Source: Gnetum montanum (lineage: Eukaryota; Streptophyta; Gnetopsida; Gnetales; Gnetaceae). Taken from it: a stretch of DNA of 64,000 nt. The DNA is taken from positions 100,053 to 164,052 of the forward strand of contig MNCI01008330.1 of assembly GCA_015680685.1 (NCBI GenBank), written 5' to 3'. Shown piece by piece: positions 56,201 through 64,000 of this stretch. The position numbers were made by a program, and so were the translations under genes. The stretch's first letter is position 1. Every line of letters begins with the position of its first letter. The notes under the pieces are model-generated. The model had not been told where the DNA came from. It saw only the letters and a program-made list of their open reading frames with translations, and ran no database searches.

Positions 56201-57140
56201 AGTTAGAAGAAGGATATTTGAAATAACAAGTAGGGTTGTCCACCAATAGAGTTAGTATGGATACTAGCTATTCTAGGCTCATGGAAAGGTTTATTTTGTT
56301 GGATGTTGACCAATAATTTATTATCTATGCTCTCAGGTTTGTAAATCATCATGGCTCCTGAAGGAAATGTTGCATGAATAATATAAGGTCCTTCCCACAG
56401 CGTTTGAGATTTAGTGCATTGTGGCATGTGTGTGGGGTTCTAATAAAGAAGCTTATCTCCTAATTGTTACTTAAATTTTCTAATTTTCAGGTCATGACAT
56501 CATTTATTAAAGGCCTTGTGAAATTCCTTAGATGACAGGGTAACTAATCGATTCTCATTTAGTAGGTTAAGGTTCATTAACTGTTCTTTTTGTGCTAGAT
56601 TAAGGTCAAGGCTGAGATCACATGTTGTAAATAGTGTATGGAGTTTTGCTTAAATAAGAAGCATTGGGAGTTTTTCATACACTAACACATAGGGAGAGTA
56701 GCCTATAGAGAATTTCCAAGTGGAGCAGTATGCCCAAATAGAATCATTTAGTTTGGTGCTCCAGTCTCGGTTATATTTGTTAATGGTTCTTGTCAATATT
56801 TTTGTAATCTTCCTATTGGTTACTTTAGCCTGAGCATTCGCTTGAGGATGGTATGGTGTAATTAGTTTGTGCTCAACTCCTAAGCATTGCATCAACTTTT
56901 GAAAAGTCACACCTGTAAAATGTGTGCCATTGTTAGAAATAAGTGCACGAGACACATCAAACCTATTAACAATTTGTTGTTAAAAAAATTGTGCAGTGGT
57001 AGACGATGTACAATCTATAACAATGGCTACTTCTGCCCATTTTGTGAAATAGTTAATACAAATAATAATGTAGGATTTTCAATTGGACATTGGTGTAATA
57101 GGCCCCATAAAATCAATTCCCCATATGTCGAACGATTCTA
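56201..57140 (-). pseudogene. Ath-C integrase (decayed, catalytic residues lost)
   Basis: The core is open at 56955-56650: RALISNNGTHFTGVTF, where the usual catalytic Asp of SDxG is Asn, and HPQANAQAKVTNRKI, where the usual Glu is Lys. Both fit G-to-A changes. The C-terminal domain is recognisable at 56427-56203 (TLWEGPYIIHATFPSGAM, NKPFHEP). Stops separate the two. It could not catalyse integration. Confidence 0.87.
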
Positions 57141-58990
57141 AAGGTTGAATCCATTGTTGTGGACCCTCCATCCTAGTAGTCATTCTCCCATCACATTGGC
57201 AGTGCTCACAAAATTGGATGAAATGATGAGTGTCCCTGAACAATGTAGGCTAATAATATCTTGTAAGCAAGATTTTAATGGTTGTTCATCTCCCGACATA
57301 ATGACCCCCACAAGGGCCCTCATGAGCATCTTGGAGAACTCATAATTGATCTACATTAGGAACATACCATCGGACCAAGCCATCGGGACATACCTTATAA
57401 AGGTGTCTATTGATTTCCATCAAATATTTGGCTCAGTGAAGAAACTACTATTTATTTTTAGCGTCTAACTCTTGTGGTGTTTGTTGTGTAAGGAGATAGG
57501 TAAGAATGCTAGTATACCAATTTGTTCCCATGGTTAATTGATTATTTTCCATACCTGCAAAAAGGTATTCATTAGGAAAGTAATCAAAAAGTAGATACTC
57601 ATCCTCTTTGTTGTTCCATTTTAAACAAGATAAATGATTAGCAACAACATTCTCAGTGCTTTTACAATCAATCATTGTAAAATCAAACTCTTATAAGATT
57701 ACGAGCCATCGTATGATGCAAGGGCTCACTATTGGTTTATTCAGCAAGAACTGAATTGCACTATGGTCTATGTGTAGAAATACCTTATAGCCCAATACAT
57801 AGTACCTAAACTTATCTAGTGCAAACACCACAATCATTAATTCCTTTTCCGTTGTGGTGTAGTTGAGTTGTGCACCAACAATACTCCTACTTGCACAGTG
57901 GATGTAATAAGGAAATTTTTGGTCATCTAATTGTGTAAGTACAGCTTCTAAAGCATAGTTGGACACGTCATTCATTATGTGGAATGCTTTGGACCAATCA
58001 GGAGCTTGTAGAATAGGTGTTTCTACAAGCTTCTATTTTAAAGTTTGAAAAGCTAACTCACATTCTCTAGTCCATTCAAAAGGTTCATCCTTCTTCGTTA
58101 GTTCAACCAATGATTTTGCAACCCTTGAAAAGTTCTCTATGAATCTCATATAATAGCTAGTGTCCAAGGAATGATTGGATGTCTTTTACAATTTCAGGTT
58201 GGTGCATGATTCCTTAGATGACTTTAATCTTTTCGGGATCTACCTCTATCCCTATTTGTGAAATCTTATGCCCTAATACTACACCTTCTTGGACCATTAA
58301 ATGAATTTTTTTCCAGTTGAGCCTTAAATTGCTTTCAACACATTTTTTTAGTACTTTCTCTAATCAGTCCAATGCTTGATCAAGTTTGCTACGTAGGTGG
58401 GGAAATAATCCATGAAGACCTCTACACCATTCCCTATTTATTGTTGAAAGATACTTAAAACCAAACATTGAAACATTGTAGGAGCATTGCACAAGCCAAA
58501 CAACATCTATTTGTATGAAAATGTCCCCTAAGGACTTGTGAATGTGGTCTTGGCTTGGTCTTCTAGTGCTATTTGGATTTGTTTGTATCCACTGTATCCA
58601 TCCAGAAAACTATAGTAGTGATGCCCTACAATGGTGTCTTAGACCTGGTTAACCAACGACAATGGAAAGTGGTCTCTGAATGTTGCCATGTTTAGTAGCC
58701 TAAAGTCTATATGCATCCTCCATTTACCTCTCTTTTTTGGTACAATAACTAATGGACTAACCTATTCTCTATCAGCAATGGGGTAGATGAACCCAACTTT
58801 TAGAAGTTGTAAAATTTCTTCTTTAACCCCTTACTTCAGCTTTGGGTTCAATTTTCTCTGCGGTTGTCGTTGAGGCTTCATGGAGGGGTCAATGTAAATC
58901 CTATGTTGGCATATCCTAGGGTCTATTTTGGTTAGTTTAGGATATTACCAAATGAAGGATTTCAACCATTTGTTCATCATTTTCAACAGT
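57141..58990 (-). pseudogene. Ath-C RT, RNase H and integrase zinc region (decayed)
   Basis: RNase H is the best preserved part: 57975-57691 reads NDVSNYALEAVLTQ, YIHCASRSIVGAQLNYTT and TEKELMIVVFALDKFRYYVL, then HIDHSAIQFLLNKP; 57675-57448 continues ENVVANHLSCL and the linker to integrase. RT to the right has VEVFMDYFPTYV at about 58395-58435, where the YxDD motif has become FMDY, a lethal change. The integrase zinc region lies near 57430-57180 and is broken. Confidence 0.85.
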
Positions 58991-59129
58991 CTCTCTTTTT
59001 GTTGAGGAGTGAACCTAGCATTAATAATTACTGGTTTTTCATTTTTGAGAAATGTGTACTCCATACTAGTGGGCAATATTTTTAACTCCAAGGGCTCTTA
59101 CTTAAAGTTGTCATGGATTTCCAACTTCC

Positions 59130-60000
59130 TTGAATTGATATTTTCAATGTCAAGACTTGGAAGTTGGCAATGGACTTGCTCTAATGTATCTATGCTATTG
59201 AGGTAAGCACAAGTCAAACCCTTAGTTGGTTCCATGCATATAGTTGAGTTGCTCTCTTGGTCAGCTATCAACCATTGGGTGCCTTCCTATCTTGTGGCTA
59301 CCACATATAGGCACCTTTGTATGTTAGTTACTTGTGCACACTAGTTGCATGTAGGCAATGTTAAACATTGTACAAACTAGGACTTCTGCATGCAACTACA
59401 TCCTATGTCACTGTATGCGATGCATAGAACTTTCTTCTTCTTGATCTTTCCAAACATATTTTTCTTTGATATCTCTAGGGAAAGATATCATATTCCTAGG
59501 TGTACGTCAATTGTGCTTAGCCATGCTCTTTCCATTATGATAGGGAAGTTCCCCTTATAGTTGTTAACTTGAATCACTAGGAAGTCAGCTGGGTACAACC
59601 ATCCACAAACAGTGGTAACAATGTCCTCCACTAGTCCTAATGGGACAGTGATGGATTGGTTGGCCAGCTCTAAATGAATGTTACTCTTTTTTAGTGGAGG
59701 CAGGTTCCAGGCTTTGTACATTTCTTGAGAGATTAAGTTGACACCAGAACCTGAATCCAAAATATCTTTGCAAGGTTCATTCCCAGTGATTTGTAAATAT
59801 ATAAAAGGACTCCCAGGATTGGAGAATTTCCTAGGAAGATGACCAACCTTAATCCAATCAGTAATGGCATGCATTAACATAACCATGTGTGTTGAATGTG
59901 GCCTTTGGTTTGAAGGGAGTTCCAAAGTTTCGTATGATGGTGAGGCCTTTGGAGAGTTAGCCACTTGTGACTGCAAGGACTTGGTTGGACTGTTGGTCCT
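59130..60000 (-). pseudogene. Ath-C protease (162-codon open segment)
   Basis: Open frame 59976-59488. Motifs: HAITDWIKVGHLPRKF, the active site DSGSGVNLI, WNLPPLKKSNIHLEL, TVPLGLVEDIVTTV, NFPIIMERAWLSTID. The catalytic Asp is present; the usual DLGAS/DSGAS is DSGSG. The linker to RT lies at 59200-59000. The equivalent segment in Ath-E is at 63700-64000. Confidence 0.85.
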
Positions 60001-62298
60001 AAAGAAAGGTCTCTTCTTTGTGCAATTTTCTAAACCAATAGTAGGGTGAGGGTTAATAGCCCTTGTAGCATTACATTGCTACGACTAGGCAGGGAGCTCA
60101 CCCTGCATGGATGGAGAAGGTGGTAATGGAGTTAAGGGTGGAAGAGATGTAGCTAGATGAGAAGGATAGTATTTTTGTGGAACATCTTCCCTAGGAGAAG
60201 AAGTTCTATAATACTCATGGGTCTGGTAGTGAGGTTGGGAAGCAACATGACTAGGAGAGTCACATGGAGAGATTGGCTACTACACATAGTATCCATACAA
60301 GTCTAGTTGATGGTAAGGGTACTATTGATGTCGTGGTGGAATTCCCCATGATTGTGGATGCTATCATTGTTGATACTACTCATTTGGTTGTGGTGGAGTT
60401 CCACTTGGATAATACATCAAGGGTTGGTAGAACTACCTTAGGTTACCTTGGAGATAAGGTAATCTTCAAGGTGTTTACCTTCTATTTAATCATGGGTTGA
60501 GTGCATACATACCAAACTCATGCAGATGTGAGATTACAAGGAAACATCACTTAGGATGGTCATATTGCCATATCTCACATCCACCGTCATTGTCTATATC
60601 TGAATTCACAACCTCTTCGATGATGACAACTTTTCCCTTACCTTTGTTATGTGCATATTCATCTTCTTTCTTTTTTCTCCTTTCTCGATCACTACCTTCC
60701 TCTCTAGACACTACTATTTTGAGAATTTTTTGAAATCTATTATTTATGGAGTCCCACATTTGGTCCACCTTTTCCAATACTTCCAATGCAAGTTTTTGAA
60801 TGCGCAAGGTTTTCCTATTCACCATCTCTTCAAGTGGTGACTCTTCTTCATCCTTAAAAAATATAACTCCCTTCTTTCGAAGGGAAGGATCTCTGTTATA
60901 TTCTTTCACACTCTCTTTTTTCCTTAACTCACCTTACTCTTTAGCAACTTGCTCCAACAATCTTTGTACTTGATGGACCCTAAGCTCAGATAGCCTTCTT
61001 TGGGCATAAGTCCCAAGGGTTCTTCGTGTTTCATGCCTAAGCCCATCTACAAGATGACGTAGTTGTTTCCTTTGTGAGTAATCATGGCCTAGGAAATGAT
61101 GTAATAGTGCATAATATTGGCCCATGGAAGCATCAAAGGGTTCATGTCCTCCTTGTTTCCATTCTTCAATTTGCTTTCGTAGGTTGGACACTCATGAGTA
61201 CATTTGATACTTATCGTTGAACAGTTCTAACATGGTACTCCATCGGTGAATGGATTTTGATTCTAAGAACTGGTACTAGCTTTCTACTTCCTTGATTAGT
61301 GTCTATGGAAACAACTTGAGTTTTTGCCACTCATTTTCTATGTTTTGCAAGGCACATGCATCATGAAATGCTTGCAAATGATTTTAAGGATCAACATTGT
61401 ATCCCCCTTCAAATAGTGGGATATTTTCCATGTCCAATCTTTTGATCCTACTATCTTTTTGGTGCCTCTTTGGGATCCTAATAGCCTTAGTTATATCTAG
61501 CATACTTTGGGTAGTGAGTAGGGGTTCATCGTGATTGTACTTTCTATGGCATCTATGATGCCTATGTTGTTTCCTACTCTCCCTTCTCTCATGATGAGTT
61601 TCTCTAGAATTCCTTCATCCCCTTTCTTAGCTACTTTGTCTATGATTCTCATTTTGCTTACCATTATCCTCAAGGTATTTTTCCTTGTGACTGCATCCAA
61701 ATCTTGAAGGAAAGGATGAAGGAGATGATGAAGGTGAAGAAGAAGGAGGATCTTCATCATGATGGTTCCTACTTCCTTCTCTTCGGTGGTCATGGCATTA
61801 CAATCAAAATATCCATCTTTGTCATGTGTTCATGTTTCTTTTTTAAACCCTTTGTGTCTGTTAGTACCAAAATCTAGGTTATGGATAGTTGAGTGAAGAT
61901 TCTGATATACAACCCCTTGAATGAAGTCAATGGAAGGAATATCATTGTGTGGAAGACCTCCTAAGGTGGGTTCACCACCCTCATTTTCACTTATGACATA
62001 CGGGACATTCTGAGACAACTTCCCCTTCATGGATTCATGACGTTTCTCCTATTGTAGATCCCTTTGACATTGTGCCTCCGTGGGTTGATACTCTCTCGAG
62101 TCATAATCATGCATGACGTACTCTGCCTATAAGTGCTACATACCAATTCATGTGAGATCAAGAAGAAGCATGCCCAGGACAGAGTGATCGGGAGGTAATA
62201 CTATGTTACCTTCTAAATCACACCAATGTAGTTGTTCATCCTAGTGGAGGATAAAGGTAAATTTTGGTATATACTCATCGAGATGAATGTATACCAGA
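60001..62298 (-). pseudogene. Ath-C gag (decayed, 5' end in the N gap)
   Basis: N-terminal HLDEYIPKFTFILH next to the gap, then NVPYVISENEGGEPTLGG (62030-61830), a His/Leu/Ser-rich stretch (61793-61497), the Gag core NIENEWQKLKLF, RWSTMLELFNDKYQ, VSNLRKQIEEWKQGGHEPFD and LRHETRRTLGTYAQRRLSEL (61380-60934), and a charged C-terminal part (60909-60547: EEGSDRERRKKKEDEYAH). Frames differ between pieces. It aligns with Ath-A gag throughout. Confidence 0.85.
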
Positions 62299-62678
62299 NN
62301 NNNNNNNNNNNNNNNNNNNNNNNNNNNNNNNNNNNNNNNNNNNNNNNNNNNNNNNNNNNNNNNNNNNNNNNNNNNNNNNNNNNNNNNNNNNNNNNNNNNN
62401 NNNNNNNNNNNNNNNNNNNNNNNNNNNNNNNNNNNNNNNNNNNNNNNNNNNNNNNNNNNNNNNNNNNNNNNNNNNNNNNNNNNNNNNNNNNNNNNNNNNN
62501 NNNNNNNNNNNNNNNNNNNNNNNNNNNNNNNNNNNNNNNNNNNNNNNNNNNNNNNNNNNNNNNNNNNNNNNNNNNNNNNNNNNNNNNNNNNNNNNNNNNN
62601 NNNNNNNNNNNNNNNNNNNNNNNNNNNNNNNNNNNNNNNNNNNNNNNNNNNNNNNNNNNNNNNNNNNNNNNNNNNNNN
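62299..62678. other. Assembly gap (380 Ns)
   Basis: A run of N replaces the start of Ath-C gag leader, the primer site and the U5/R half of its 5' LTR. Open frames spanning it are meaningless. Confidence 0.99.
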
Positions 62679-63184
62679 ACTATTGGGATTACCAAACACT
62701 AATCATTACTAGGTTACCAAGTGTTCCATGTATGCTTGAAGTGGTCGTACTGAGTGTGCTTACTTGGAAGAGTTAACAAGGTGAGAGATAGAACATTAAT
62801 TAACTAAGGAAAGAATTAAATAACTGTAAATAACATTAAATAAGCTATTCTGAATGCTGCAAGGTTTATCACAAAGTTCATCTTTATTTCTAGCCACAAG
62901 GCGTGCTTAGGTACACAATGCTCAAATAAGGATCCATTTGCTTTATGACTCCTACTGCAGGCACTCAGAAATAATTCTAACTTTGAGAAGGAAAAAAGGC
63001 AAGAGTTCAAGTAAGGGATTGAGATTAATGAACTAACTATTGTTAAACCAAGTGCACCCACCTCTTATTTATAGGTGATAAGACAAGCTCTGATATCGGA
63101 TGTCCAATATCACATGGAAGGCTCTGATATCATGTACGCGATATCACGAATGCAATATCGCGGCCCCGATATCACGGCTCATCA
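62679..63184 (-). repeat. Ath-C 5' LTR, surviving half
   Basis: Matches the 3' LTR from about 53836 to 54308 (ACTATTGGGATTACCAAACACTAAT, GGTTTATCACAAAGTT, TTATTTATAGG). Its outer tip (63090-63178) has repeated GATATC palindromes: CTGATATCGG, CGCGATATCACG, CAATATCGCGGCCCCGATATCACGG. It ends GGCTCATCA at 63184. Confidence 0.92.
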
Positions 63185-64000
63185 ACGACCTTCAAAAACT
63201 TGTCTTTTTGTTCGAGAGTAAGATTTGCATTGATGATAACTAACTTGCCATTGTTTAAAAATGCATATATCATGCTGGTTGGTAGAGTTTTAAAATCTAG
63301 GGGATCTTGCTTAAAATTATCATGGATTTCCAACTCTCCCCAATAGGTATCATCATTTTCATCATCAAAGAGTTGGTGATGAACTTGCTTAAGTTCATCC
63401 ATGCCTTTAACATAGGCACATGTCAAGCTCTTAGTAGGTTCTATGCATAATGTGCTACTATCAAAGTCAATTGTTAGCCACTAGTTGCCCTTCTATTTTA
63501 TGGCTACTATGTATAAGCACCTTTGGATATCAATTTCATGTGCACACTAATTGGATGCTTTGGTGAATGCACTTTTAATGGACTATATTTTCTACACATA
63601 ATTACACCTGTTATCATTGTACATAATATATGGAATTCACTTTTTCTCAAGCTATCCAAATTCATTTTCCTTGGATATTTCCTAGGAGAGGTCCTTGATG
63701 TCCATTCATGAATCAACTATGCTTAACCATGCATGTCCCATAATGATAGGGAAGTCATCTTTGTAGTTTTCTACCTTGATCACCAAAAGATTGGTAGGAT
63801 AGGACCACCCATAAACTATAGTCACAATTTCCTCCACTAATCCCAAAGGGACAGTGATTGACTAGTCTACCAATTCCAAATAGATATTACTGCTCTTGAG
63901 AGATGATAGGTTTCAAGCATTATACATATCATATAAGATGAGATTGACACTAAAACTAGAATTAAGAAGAGCCTTGCATGGCTCATGTCCCATGATCTAT
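63185..64000 (-). pseudogene. Ath-E protease and protease-RT linker (partial)
   Basis: 63426-63185 is open: DELKQVHHQLFDDENDD, DPLDFKTLPTSMIYAFLNN, LTLEQKDKFLKVV, joining RT across Ath-C. To the right, the minus strand from 64000 to 63700 reads GHEPCKALLNSSFSVNLI, SNIYLEL, TVPLGLVEEIVTIVYG and DDFPIIMGHAWLSIVD, aligning with the Ath-C protease. The active-site DSG is NSS here, so the protease is dead. Confidence 0.85.

Larger units (their letters stand above)
53509..63184 (-). mobile_element. Ath-C: near-complete Athila-type Ty3/gypsy element (9.7 kb)
   Basis: On the minus strand: 5' LTR (63184 back into the N gap), gag, protease, RT, RNase H, integrase, 3' non-coding region, polypurine tract and 3' LTR (54308-53509). 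It is inserted in Ath-E pol, with flanking pentamers ACCAC and ACGAC. The 380-N gap hides the primer site and half of the 5' LTR. The extra ORF of Ath-E and Ath-I is absent. Confidence 0.92.
45299..64000 (-). mobile_element. Ath-E: Athila-type Ty3/gypsy element, 3' part, split by Ath-C
   Basis: From left in plus coordinates: 3' LTR, polypurine tract, extra ORF, 3' non-coding region, truncated integrase, RNase H and RT (to 53508). After the Ath-C insertion, the N-terminal pol linker and protease continue at 63185-64000 and run off the window. Frame and homology continue across Ath-C: the linker ends LEQKDKFLKVV at 63185 and RT sequence resumes at 53508. The 5-bp flanks ACCAC (53504-53508) and ACGAC (63185-63189) agree in four of five bases. 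Confidence 0.9.

Noticed and set aside
62213-62776. Long open frames on both strands across the N run
   Set aside because: They are open only because the gap has no stop codons.

Overview
The window is repeat-dense plant nuclear DNA. I found no host protein-coding gene, rRNA, tRNA or CRISPR array that I can support. Nearly every recognisable coding stretch belongs to a decayed LTR retrotransposon, with Ty3/gypsy Tat-type, Ty3/gypsy Athila-type and Ty1/copia all present. TGG-type primer binding sites, TATA boxes of the form CTATAAATA inside LTRs, and heavy CAG-to-TAG decay all point to a seed plant with a large, methylated, transposon-rich genome. I cannot name the species. Two single-base Ns around a false inverted segment and one 380-N gap show it is a draft assembly.

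Layout, left to right. 1-4114 is the 3' half of a plus-strand Tat element (Tat-1): integrase, tandem array, 3' UTR, polypurine tract and 3' LTR. It sits in the gag of a minus-strand Athila-type element (Ath-A, 4115-6378), of which gag, primer site and 5' LTR remain. Ath-A abuts a minus-strand Tat element (Tat-F, 6379-14460), whose protease is split by a solo LTR (7133-9040) with a perfect TCTTC duplication. Tat-F in turn sits in the 3' end of a plus-strand Athila-type element (Ath-I, 14461-16074), which interrupts the reverse transcriptase of a minus-strand copia element (Copia-1, 16075-17879, then 37048 to about 39855).

Inside Copia-1 lies a 19.2 kb Tat element (Tat-2, 17880-37042, minus strand), complete at both ends. 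It has LTRs of 1854 and 1860 bp, CTTAT target duplications, a primer site, a polypurine tract, gag, protease, RT, RNase H and integrase. Between its protease and RT lies a multi-exon gene on the opposite strand (about 25764-30665), with its own TATA box and six GT-AG introns. It is flanked on both sides by arrays sharing an AGTTTAAGG-like core. This is the most unusual object in the window.

From 39856 to 45298 the DNA is AT-rich and mostly unassigned. 45299-64000 is a minus-strand Athila-type element (Ath-E) running off the window. It carries an extra coiled-coil ORF in the envelope position and is interrupted by a second, near-complete Athila-type element (Ath-C, 53509-63184).

None of these elements looks autonomous: all polyproteins carry stops or frameshifts, and several catalytic residues are lost. 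The value of the window lies in its insertion stratigraphy, its accessory ORFs, and its recurrent arrays and LTR palindromes.
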